64,000 nt of DNA, from positions 3,602,590 through 3,666,589 of the forward strand of contig CM020619.1 in assembly GCA_009829735.1 (NCBI GenBank). Direction: 5' to 3'. How positions within the stretch are numbered: the first letter of the stretch is position 1; the number at the start of each line of letters is the position of its first letter. Under the pieces are notes generated by a model that did not search any database, was not told the origin of the DNA, and saw only the letters and a program-made list of their open reading frames with translations. The position numbers and the translations under genes are program-made. This document shows positions 43,566-53,831 of this stretch, piece after piece. This DNA comes from Pyropia yezoensis (Eukaryota > Rhodophyta > Bangiophyceae > Bangiales > Bangiaceae).

Positions 43566-44347
43566 CTGCCCTCACCCGCCCCCCCCCCCCCCACAACGTG
43601 ATTCCGGGGGTCTGACCACCCAACAGCCTCAACGGCCGGAAACGCACCCCCCCCCGCCTCCTCTGCAAGGGAGGAGTGGGTGGGCGTTAGGCTGGGGGAG
43701 GGCGCGCTCCCGCCTGGCGTCGAAGTTTTCTCTTGGGAAGGGGCGGGGACGTCGCGACCCCGGCCCGGGTCGACGCCACCCCGCCAACCCGCCACTGGTT
43801 GCCACGCCCCACCCCGCACGACTCTCGCCACTCTGCTTGCCCCCGCCTAACCGTACCGACCATTCCGTCTCCACCCTATCTCTCTCCCACGTTGGCGCAC
43901 CCGACCCCGCCCCTGCCCACGCCGACTGTTCCCTCCCCTGCCCGCAACGACATGCACAGCCGCCGTGCTGGTGGCCCCTCCGCGAGGGGCGCCTGGATAT
44001 TGCCCCCCGCGACGGCGCTTGGGTGCCGGCCGCGCCCCCGTCAACTGAATGGATACCGTGGGTGGCGAGCATCGCGTCCCACGGCGCCTGCCACTGGGAC
44101 TGCCCCTGGCCCTGGGCGGCGCTCCCGCCTCTTGGCTGGACCTACACCCCGCAGCTGACTACTTCTGGTGGCGGACCTGGCCCTCCGCATGGGGATCATC
44201 ACGGCCACTACGGCGGCTGCGACATCGACAACTTCGGACGCCGCCACCCCATCCGCGCTGAGCGGGACGAGCCGCAGCGCCCCCCGCAGACGCAATTGAG
44301 CGCTGCGCTATCGGGACGACCAACGCGGGCGCCCCCGAAGTCCCGGC

Positions 44348-45459
44348 TTGGAGGAGGAGCGTGGCGACCGCTGGGTCTCTCCTGGTGCCCCGCCCCCGCC
44401 CTACGACGAGTGCATGCCCCAGCGCTACAACGAGCGCCAGCCCCCGCCCTACAACGAGCGCCTGCTTCCGCCCTTCAACGAGCGCCCTTCTGCGCCCTAC
44501 GACCAGCGGCCGCCACCGCCGCCGCCGCCCCCGTCTGCCCCAGACCTTGGCCCCCGCCCGCCAACTCCTCGACTGCCTTTGCCTTGCCACGGTGGTCGTG
44601 GCGGCTACCGCAGGCAAGGCCCTCGGCGCAACTAACGCCACGGGCTTTGGCCTGGGGTGGTCTGAGGTGGAGCTGACGTGTTTGTCGCAGGCGTGGCTCG
44701 TGAAGACGCGGGTCAACATTCCGGGGACGGAACAGAGGGGGCAGGCTTCTACTTTGGGGTGCGTGACGAGTACCTGGACCTGCTGCGCGCCCGCGGGGCG
44801 CTGCCAATGACGAGTGACTGCACGGCGGGATCTATCATCAAGACCTGGGACAAAGTAAAGAAGGGGACCAGCGCTTTTGCATCGTCGTTTTGGCTGTGCA
44901 GCGCCTGCAGCTGACAGGCAACCCGTCCAAGGAGGCGGTCATCCAGAGCGCTTTGGCCCACAGCAAGGGCGTGGACATCTACGAGGCCATCCGCAAGCAT
45001 CAGGCGCGTATGGAAGGGACGAAGGCGGAGACTGGGAAGCGCAAGTACAACCCGCTGGAGAAGTATGTCCCGTGCTGGAAGATGCTGCGCAACTCGGACA
45101 AGTGGAGCGGCGCCGCTGGATTGGCCGCCGCGGGAATCGGCACCCGCAGCGGCACGGAGGGCAGCGGGACGAGCGAGCATGAGGACCCAGAGACGGACGA
45201 TCCGACGGATGGCCCCCGCACCGGTGGCAAGGTCGGGGGCCCTCCACGCAAGTTTGACCCTCCCACACCTGGAATTAAAGCGGCAAAGCGTGGCCGCAAA
45301 CCAGGCATTGCGGCGGCGCGGGATGTGCGTGCCAGCACTGAAGCACTCCAGGCTGTGGCAGATGCCGCGGCCGAGCGGTCAGCCATTACCCTATTTAACC
45401 AGGCCAACTTGTGCGATACGAAGGAGGCGAAGCTGTTTAAGGGCATCAAAGCGGGCTAG
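44348..45459 (+). pseudogene. Harbinger Myb/SANT-like accessory protein, broken
   Basis: The N-terminal part is Pro-rich with YNER repeats (PPPYNER, PPFNER, APYDQR). The DNA-binding-like region reads GFGLGWSEVELTCLSQAWL, then FYFGVRDEYLDLLRARG, then GSIIKTWDKVKKGTSAF, then AVQRLQLTGNPSKEAVIQSAL and NPLEKYVPCWKMLRNSDKW. This order matches the trihelix/NAM-associated domain of Harbinger accessory proteins (WS.eEd..L..aW ... CW..L+...KW). The pieces fall in different frames: one shift near 44740 and another near 44885. A TAG at 45457-45459 is followed by in-frame sequence (LKAAGTPLDPEQAKSW..., acidic DEEEEDVDGV). The partner transposase lies downstream on the other strand. Confidence 0.7.
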
Positions 45460-45799
45460 ATGCTGAAGGCGGCCGGCACCCCTCTCGACCCCGAGCAGGC
45501 TAAGTCCTGGACCCCGCCGACGGAGAGCCCGGCCGCGGCAGTGGACGCCACTTCCGGGCCTGCTGTGTATGAGATTGCCGACGAGGAGGAGGAGGACGTC
45601 GACGGTGTGCGACCGCCGCCGCCCCCCCCCGCCGCCTCTGTGCACATAGGAAGTGTTTTGTGCATGTTGCTTGTGCTCGTACGAGACCGTGGAAATCAAG
45701 ATTTTTTTTTTTACACCCATTGGACAGGGTGTCTCTGTTTTTTCCTACATCTTTTTTTTTGTCCTGGGCGAGCCAGAGCATCGTGGTCACTTTCTCTCC

Positions 45800-47040
45800 A
45801 GCCTCCCCCGCCGCTGCTACCGCCGCTGGAGGAGGCGGGCGGCGAGAGGTACGGGGTTGGTCGGCTTCCCCCCCCGACTCCTACTAGTCCCCCCCCTTCC
45901 ACACCAGGCAGCTGCGTCGGCCAGCGCCGCCTCCGCCGCCGCAACGCGAGCTGCCCTGATGGCAGGGGGTCTAAAAGCGCCACAGCGGTTGGCCCACCTC
46001 CCCCCCCACCTCGAACAAGTCCTCCCCCCTACGCGAGCTAGGCCCAGCGGCTGCCGGCCCGACCGGCGCAACCGCCGCCATGGCGAGGCGGGCGGGATAG
46101 CGGCTGGCACCCCCCCCCACCTACCGCTCATCTGTCCCCCCCCACCTATCCCAGCCAGCCAGAGCGGCCGGCGCCGCAGCCAGCGCCGCCGCAGACGCCG
46201 TCCGCCGCCAATGGCGGCAGGTGGCAAGCACCACACTGGAGTGGCCGCTGCCCCCTCAGCCCTTCCCCAGTCCCCCCCCCTCCTCTGAAGCCAGCCGCGA
46301 CGGCCGGCGCCGTGGCTGGCGCCGGCACTGGCACCGTCCCCGGTGGCGGCGGGAGGCGAGCACCACAGGTGCTGGCCCCCTTCCCCCCCCACCTCCCACA
46401 AGTGTCCCACCCTCCACCCCGACCGGCACAGGCGGCCGCCGCCGCCGCCCCCGAGCCCGATGGTGCCGGGCGGAAAGCACCACTGTGGATTTCCCGCTCC
46501 GCCTCAGACCTCCCTCCAGTTCACCGCTCCTTTGCAAACAGCTGCGGCGGCCAGCGCGGTTGCCACCGCTGCAACCCAAACTGCCCCGATGGAGGAAGGG
46601 AACAGGCGCCACTGCGGTTGGCCCACCTCCTGCCCCACCTCTCACGAGCTCCCCCCCTGCACGCCAGGCATGCCCTGCGGCTACCACCCGAACCGGCGCA
46701 ACCGCCGCCATGGGGAGGCGAGCGGGACAGCGGCTGGCACCCCCCCCCACCCACCGCTCATCTGTCTCCCCCCACCTACCCTATCCAGCCAGAGCGGCCG
46801 GCGCCGCAGCCAGCGCCGCCGCAGACGCCGTCCGCCGCCAATGGCGGCAGGTAACAAGCACCACACTGGTGTGGCCGCTGCCCCCGCAGCTCTTACCCAG
46901 TCCCTCCCCATCCTCTGAAGCCACCGGCGACGGCTGGCGCCGTGGCCGGCGCCGGTACCGCTACCGCCCCCGATGGCAGCGGGAGGCGAACGCCACGGAG
47001 GCTGGCCCCCATACCCCCCTTCTACCCTCCTGGAGGGGTA
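45800..47040. repeat. higher-order minisatellite (~126-bp units, ~632-bp period)
   Basis: About ten units, each with a GGCGGCAGGxGGCAAGCACCA-like core and a TGGCCxxCTxCCCCC tail, have cores near 45830, 45955, 46078, 46208, 46338, 46460, 46589, 46709, 46840 and 46972. Neighbouring units are diverged, but every fifth unit is close to identical: for example 46208 with 46840 and 46338 with 46972. The array is therefore a five-unit higher-order repeat present about twice. It lies between the two Harbinger genes. Confidence 0.8.
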
Positions 47041-47827
47041 TGAGGGAGTAAAAGAGGTGCAAGTCGGGGATGAGTGGCGCGCGCGTGCGGCGGTACGAGT
47101 AAGCGGGTGGGGGGGGGGGGGGGAAGGCCCCAGACCTGCGACGGTGGCCGCGGACGTCAACGACAGGTACAGCGACGCCGCGAAAACAGCCGCCCGGCAG
47201 TCAGAGGAGGGTACAGACGGGTGATAGGGTTAGAGGGCGGCCGACCCCTGTGCCGCTCGCCGGCCGACGCAATCCTCAACGGCAGCGGTGGCCCTCTGCC
47301 TGCACGCCACCAGCTTTGCGAACCCCTCCCCCCCTCTCCGCTGCTGGACACACCCGCCCTCCGAGGCCAGTTGCTACGCTCCACTTCCTCCCTCCACGGA
47401 GTGCCCCGCCGTCTTCCCCGGCTGCGGACGGCAACACAGCTGCGTCCATTGTTGGTATAAGAAAGAGCAAGAGACAATCGTGTCCAAGGAAAAACAAATC
47501 CTGCTGAACGGGGAAAAAAAACCTTCGATGACAACTACACTCTCAGCTTGGCGGAACCCCTCACAAGTACGGCTCCAGCAGCTCCCCCCGGTCGCAGCCG
47601 GTGTGCTCGGCTAGGTCGTTACGCAGCACGACGTGCTCCTTAGCACTCTAGACCTCCTTCCATTCCCATATAGCTTGTGCAAACGCGTTGGGTGCCGCCT
47701 GGGCAATGGGCATGATGTCTGGGCCTGCCTCACCAGCAGTGGGAAGTCGTGCTTCAAGTAGACCTCCCTCCTGCCTACCGCCGGGTGCACCATTCGCGGC
47801 GGCAGAGCCACCAGACTCACTCAAAGA

Positions 47828-49034
47828 TTAATGAGAGTCCGACGTCTTCTCAGCGACAGCAGCAGCGAGTTCCCGCCGCTGCTTGGCCAGATACCTCCCC
47901 CGACGCACCTGAGTCACCATTTTGTGCAAAGTAGCGACCGCCTTGGCCACCGCACCGCTGGTTGTGCCCTCAGTGTACCTGGCCGGGCGGAGGGCGATGT
48001 GAAAGCGAGAGGTCAGTACCGCAAAACGTCGCTCAACGTCCTTACGCAACGCCTCCTGGAGGCGATTGAAAGTCTTCTTCTTGTCCGTGACAGCCCCTCC
48101 ACAAGAGCAGATGGAAAAGGCGTAGTGCGGGTAAATGCCGTCAACCAGGTAGTAGGGAAGCGTGCGCGTGCGGCCATTGATCGCGCAGGACTTGCTGCGC
48201 GGCGGCAAATCCCCCGCAGTGATATCCTGGTAGAGTGGGAACTGCTGCATAACATCAACGTCATTCATACTGCCGGAGCAGCCGACAAACATGTTCCAGA
48301 TATACAGGTCCTCGTCACAAATGGTCTCCATAACAACTGCCGGGCGCCCCTTCGTGTTCTGGTACAGCCCAGCCTGCCCCTACGGACAGTTCTTCCACTC
48401 CCACTGGGAACAGTCCTGGGATCCAATGCAGCCCGGCATGCCCCTCTCCGCGTTCCATTTCAGCAGCGCGTCCAGCTCGGCATCGTTGGGGGGGCGCAGG
48501 TACTGTCCCCCAAACTCGTCACCAAGAAAAACACCCAGCTTCTTCACGGCGATCTCGATCGTGGTGGAGGAAATGCGGCTGTACTCATCGACACGGTCAG
48601 TGGCTTTCCCACGCCCCAGCACGCGAAAAGTGGAATCCAGCTCCTGTAGCGGGTGGGCCTGCAGTTGGCCGTTGGCGTTGACCTTCTGCACTCACCACGG
48701 GTGGTCCTTCAAAGCTCGATATACCCGGACAAACAAAGTGCGAGGGACGCGAAAGCGACGATCAAGATCGGCCTCCGAGTACACAGGGGGGGCGCCATTC
48801 ACACAAAAAAAATTCACGTAGGATACAAAGCATGCCAAACGCAAAGTCCCGCGGCTTTTTCTGCCGGCCCCGCGCAGATCCGCCGTACGGGGGGGGCTTC
48901 TCACGGCGGGTCGCGCGCACACGGTGGCGATATCGCCGCAAAACGGACAGGTGGGCAGCAACCGCCGAGGCCGCGTCAATGTCCTCCTGGTCCCGCATCA
49001 GCTCGCTAACGTCCAGATTAAGCTCCTCCTCCAT
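47828..49034 (-). pseudogene. PIF/Harbinger transposase (DDE_Tnp_4), broken
   Basis: From ATG 49034 (MEEELNLDVSELMRDQ) the frame shifts once near an A8 run at about 48804-48811. It then continues as DLDRRFRVPRTLFVRVYRAL, HPLQELDSTFRVLGRGKATD and DEYSRISSTTIEIAVKKLG. The DDE core is recognisable: GCIGSQDCSQWEWKNCP (first Asp), DLYIWNMFVGCSGSMNDVDV (second Asp), YYLVDGIYPHYAF and LQEALRKDVERRFAVL (Glu). There are two in-frame stops, TGA after KDHPW (about 48690) and TAG after WKNCP (about 48378). The DDE triad itself is intact, so decay seems moderate. Harbinger transposases cut and paste DNA with help from the Myb-like partner. Confidence 0.85.
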
Positions 49035-50296
49035 GCCGGCGGGTACAGAGGTCTATTGGCGGGTGGGGAAAGAGTTAATGGCGGGCGTAGAGATGCGGGT
49101 GACGACTATGGTGGGCGTGACGACGACGATGATGGGCTTGACGGCGGTGGCGACGGCGGTGTCCATGCCGCCAGGGTTGGCCACCCCCGCAGGAATCGGC
49201 CCCACGGCCAGTGTCGCAACGGACACGCCGCGCCCCCCTTACCGACCCCCCAGAACATGCTTGCCGACGGCGGTTGGGTAGCCAGGGCTCGCCGGCACGT
49301 TTCTGTCCTCGCGTCGCCCAATCAGGGGCGAGAATTCAGACAAACGCTGTGCCCCCTGTCCTCCCCCCTCATCCATTCACCCCAGTGGCACGATGCAGTC
49401 GCGTCACCGCGTGCTCATTCGCCACCAGTAAGAAAACACTGCCAACCGGGGGAGGGGGCGCTGCGGCCGTTCCAAGGCTCTCCCGCCTGCATCAAATGAC
49501 CCAATCAGCGGGCGGCAATCGCTGTGGCGCCGCCGCTCCTCCACGTCAGGTGCCCATTCTACGCATTCCTGGAGGGGGGGCGCTTTCGCTATCGCTGCAG
49601 GAAATCAAAGGTCCCAGTGAGGGGAGATGGCAACAGAGCACACACGTGTTATCATCGAGACCACCGCGAGGATTGCAGACAGCGCGGCCGGCAACAACCA
49701 CGTCCGGACGGGATAGCCGGCATGCGCTTCGGCACACGAGGGCGATATCACTTCGAAAAGCCGACAGCGGGGCGCATCGAGCGCCAGTCTGGAGGCAATC
49801 GTCGGGCGACGAGAAAGCGATCGTCTACGTCTAGAATGGTATTCAAGAAATTGCCAATCGGCACGCCAGATCGCCTGCCAGACGGCCTTGATAAGGGGGA
49901 ATGGTCTTGGTCCTCCCCCATCTCTGAAAAAAGTGGGGCGGGACCAAGACCAACCCCCATTCCTGCAATCGACAAGGAGTTACCGTCGGTCGGGTCAATA
50001 AATCCGAGATGGTTACAATAGTCTTGGGGTCCCAGTGGTGCTTCAGGAACCCGACAAACCCGCTTATTGCCGAATCGACCACATTTGTGTCATACTGGAG
50101 TGGTTCGGGGGGCAGTTTTCTGCTACGTGTACATATTCGTTGGGGTTTGCTGTTGAAGGGCGAGCTCTGAGTGACACTACTCATGCGTTGTCACCATGTC
50201 AAATCACGGCATCTAATCCACTCGAAAGTGGCACGCCGCGTGATGTGTGGACCCCCAGGCTGCGTGACAACTGGCGCCCGTGTGGATCCACGTGTC
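49035..50296. other. no gene recognised
   Basis: Mixed-composition DNA beyond the transposase start. It may include the outer end of the Harbinger element, but no terminal repeat was identified. Confidence 0.4.
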
Positions 50297-50702
50297 TGTG
50301 GCAAAAACCACTCGCGCGCCCAGCACCCAAGTTGGGTTAGCGCACAAGGGCTGCCTCCCGTGTCGGGGGAACCGGAAGAAGTGCAAGTGGCACACACTCT
50401 ATCCCTGTTGTGGGGCAACCCCCCCACGGACAAACAAGAAGATGGTGTGTGGTCCAACAGTTTCTTGGTCAGGACGGGGAAGCAGGGCCAAGCCCCGCTG
50501 TCCCACCCCTTATCCCTCCAGGGTCCTCTCAGAATCTCGCCACTCAGAATCTCCCACCCCAGCACCTGCCCACCAGGCCACACGGAAATTGAAAACGATA
50601 AAAATGCAGAAAACCCTCCAATCCGTGTAGGATTTACTATCAAGCAATGTATCCCTGACTTAGGGAAATTCGAGATCAAATGCAACGGGAGGAACGGGTC
50701 AG
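50297..50702 (+). repeat. dispersed Cys-rich repeat, copy A
   Basis: About 400 bp that recur in inverted orientation at 57230-57632. They begin at a TGTGGCAAAAACC-type sequence and end near an AACGGGTCAG-type sequence. One frame reads HKGCLPCRGNRKKCKWHTLY then PCCGATPPRTNKKMVCGPTV, a cysteine spacing loosely like a zinc cluster. No start codon or complete gene can be defined. Confidence 0.8.
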
Positions 50703-53559
50703 CCCAGTTCTCTCTTGCTCCAGTATGGCGTGCCCTGCCCGCCCTGCGTGGGGCCAGTTCTGCCACAGTGTCCTGATTGACTCCGTTTCTCGTGTGCCCC
50801 GTGTGCCAAGAGCCACGATCCTGATGACGGCCAGTGCTGCACCAAAGTCTGCAATCTACGTCTGCAGTAAGCCCCCCCCCCCCCCCACCATGGCACGACG
50901 GACGCCGTTGGTGGACGTGTGACTCGGCCGCGTCGCGTCGCCTAATTCTTCTCCCATTTCCCTTCCCCCCAACCTCCCATCACCGCACCGAGAAGCAGCG
51001 TCATCCACCAGTGGGCCCGATCTGGCAGGGGCTCCACGATCCCGGCTGCGGGCCCCGATTTCCTCCAGCTCGGTAAGTCGCATCAGAGATCTGTGGAATG
51101 TATCGCAAGTTCCGTGCGTGTGGTCGCTTCGTCGTCGTCCGTGTTGGCATCCACGAGCGAGCGGTCAAGACAGCTGCTCGCCGGTGTGCGGCGTGCAGTG
51201 GGTTTCACAGATGTCAATCCGTTATCAATGTGCCCATTCAAGACACGGCGTCCCGTCATCGCCCAGAAAGAACGCTCTTCGAGTACAGTAAACTCTATTT
51301 TTCTGGTACTCCTCTTGAGAACATCAGTTTGCCCAGGTTTGGTCGTGTTCGCGTAGCTCTTGTAGTGGTTTTACGTACCTTAGGCGCGTAGCACCCAGAA
51401 CACACAGAGAAACAACCCACCAAGAACGCGGGGAGACAGGAGAGATACCGAACCGCCGACCGCCTGGCTGGTTCACGCGGGGATCCGCGACCAGGACGAC
51501 AGTGTTCAAGCACACGCAAGTCTGTTTTTTGTCGAAGGGGGAAGCAACGCGCACCCCCACTCACACTCTTACCCTCTCTCACCCGCACCCAGCAACCCTC
51601 CACACCGGGCCACGTGCGAGCCAATCACAACCCTCCAACATGTCCGGAGGGCCCCCTCCCCCACGGATCATCCCTGCCAGCGGGGCAGGAACCTCCAAGA
51701 TACGAAGAAGATGAGCCCCGCCGGACATCAGTGCCAACACTCAAGATCTCCCCAATCTCACAATCACGCAAAATACACAATCAAAATCCAAACCCCAAGT
51801 GCATCCCATCCCGGAATATTGACCAATGGCCAATTCCGGTCAGGGGAAATTCCCATACACTGGAAATCCCAACATGGGCTCCAGAACCAATGGCGACCCG
51901 GTCCCATCTCCATAGGAGGGGACCAATCGGAAGCCAGTAAAATCCCAAGGGGCCAAATCGGCCCCGTCCCCCTCACTAGGAAGGTGGGCACAGGGGTACG
52001 ACGCGATCTCTACGAGGTCCCCCCACGTGGAGGGCCCATAGGGTCCCTACAGCTCTCTCGCGTGCTCGAACAGCGAAGTTGCTACGTGCAACGCGTGGCG
52101 CTCTGTAGCCAATGCGAAGCTCAGAAGTGATTGGTGTTCGGTGTTCGACGGGCATTCGGCTGGGTGAAGAACGACACGGAGACGCACAGATTACAGCTCG
52201 ATGATTGGCCAGAACAACGCAACCCAAACGTGACTCGGACAAAGCACAGTTGCCGCAGCTAGCATGTGTGCTTAGAGTACATTCGAAAGTACTTCTCAGG
52301 GGTAGTCAAGCGTATCTGGCTGAAGCATGGTTGGCAGAGTACCTCCTGCGAAAAGCGACTGCCCCTCCGCCGTTGGGAGATGCCCCAGGTCTCCTCTTCC
52401 GCAGTATCCAAGGCAACCGTCCTGGAGGAGGGCTCCTTGTCGCGTCGGGGGCAAGGATGAGGGGGGGGGGCCGTCCACCCCGCGCCAGTGCAGTATTTTC
52501 TGTTGGCCAGACCGCCGGCGGGGCCGCGCCGGCCGCCGCGGCCGTATCTCGTAGTCTCGTCGAGGGACCCGCAAGGGGCAGGGTCTTAAGACGCACTGCG
52601 CAGCCGGATTTGATATGATAACACTAGAAGGCAACGGGCGACTCAGGACTGTCACTGCCCGCCTCAGGGGCGGCGGCGCGTGAGGGCTGTAGGCTCACCC
52701 GCCCCGGCAGCAAGTGTCTACGTCACTTCACGCGGTGTACATACTTGCCGCGGAGCGTGCCGCTCGCACCGTCGCGACGCCCCCCCACCGACGCTCCCCA
52801 ACTGCCGGCCGCACCAGCGTGTCACCTTCTCCCTCAGCTGTTGCGCGGGGGGGGCACAGCTGCTCCCCCAACAAGAACGCTTAACTGTACTTCCTATGAA
52901 GGGGCCTCACGCGATGTGCTACTGCATGCGCTAACCGCTGTCCCCTGCGTGGCAGCGGTGCTAGCGCCAGTCCGTCCACCTTGCGCGTGCTAATGCCCAT
53001 CCCACCCTGCTTCGTGGCGCCCCTCTTCGTCGCCCCCCCCCCAAGGCACTGTCTCCCGCTACGCGCTGAGCGTCTGCAGCATCGGCAGGACAGACCGCAG
53101 CGGCGACGGGTGCCGCTGCGACAGCGCCCCAGTCAGCTCAACCTCCAGCCCCACCGCGGGGGCGCGCATGCAAGCGCCCGACCCACCGCCGGGGTGGCAG
53201 CCGCGAGGGTGACCACGGCAGGTGTATCCCGCTCCTTCTCCAATTTGGGCTCCCGACCACCGATCAAACCGCCCTTCTCAGAGCTCCCTGCTCCCCACCA
53301 AAGCCCTTTCCACACCCTGTGCTGACCCGTCGCGATGAAGGACACCCGCTGCGGCTACGTGTGACCTCTCCTGTTGTGGAACGCTGGTGAGGGGGAGGGG
53401 GTGCTACGTGCTTGTCCGTCCCCTTCGCCGCCGCCCCTCCATTGCCCGCGGGGCCGGCGCCCGGCAGCGTGTAGCACAATAGGTATCCGCTGCACATCCA
53501 CTCTAAGGGAACACTCACCAAGGGGGATCGCCACCAACGTCACCGGGAGGCCAAGGTTG
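50703..53559. other. gene-poor region between repeats
   Basis: Lower-GC sequence without a supported gene. The block at 51610-52000 is unusually AT-rich for the window. A MITE-end match lies at 52297-52326. Confidence 0.4.
52297..52326 (+). repeat. match to the left end of the 17.3-kb MITE
   Basis: Thirty bases starting CAGGGGTAGTCAAGCG differ at 3 positions from 17290-17319. No matching inverted end was found nearby, so this is a lone or truncated end of the same family. Confidence 0.6.
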
Positions 53560-53831
53560 CTGTCCTTGGAGCGCAGGCCACGGGACCAAGATGGGAGCCC
53601 AAATGGGAGGGGTTTATTGTTCTACCATGGCCGGCGTTGGATTCGCCGCCGGCCCCCGCGTTATAAACCCTCGGAGACACTACTAACTACCCTCCACCCC
53701 AAGATGCAAGTCCCTCTGGTCATACGTAACTTATAGATACCCTGACCAATACGGACTCCCAAATTGAAAGTTAAGGGTTAGAAGTAGTCCCCCTGTATTA
53801 GGGTCACAATACGGTCATCCATATTGCTACA
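53560..53831 (-). mobile_element. LTR-like fragment of an LTR retrotransposon
   Basis: Read on the minus strand, a purine tract (AAGGGGGG, complement of about 53834-53842) is followed by TGTAGCAATATGG, a TATAA-like box and an AATAAA signal. That is the order expected at a 3' LTR. The far end at 53560 is approximate. No second LTR was found in the window and no complete polyprotein is visible, so this is a fossil remnant. Family uncertain (Copia- or Gypsy-like). Age cannot be judged from one LTR. Confidence 0.4.

Larger units (their letters stand above)
44348..49034. mobile_element. decayed PIF/Harbinger DNA transposon (two-gene type)
   Basis: A Myb/SANT-like gene (+) and a DDE_4-type transposase (-) lie in convergent orientation 2.4 kb apart. 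This is the two-gene composition of PIF/Harbinger elements. Outer terminal repeats could not be found by eye, so the given limits are only those of the two genes. Both genes carry frame breaks, so the copy is inactive. A higher-order minisatellite fills the space between them. Confidence 0.7.

Noticed and set aside
46221-47051. Plus-strand 276-codon frame with internal repeats
   Set aside because: The protein repeats simply follow the minisatellite units. Several frames are open and none is favoured.
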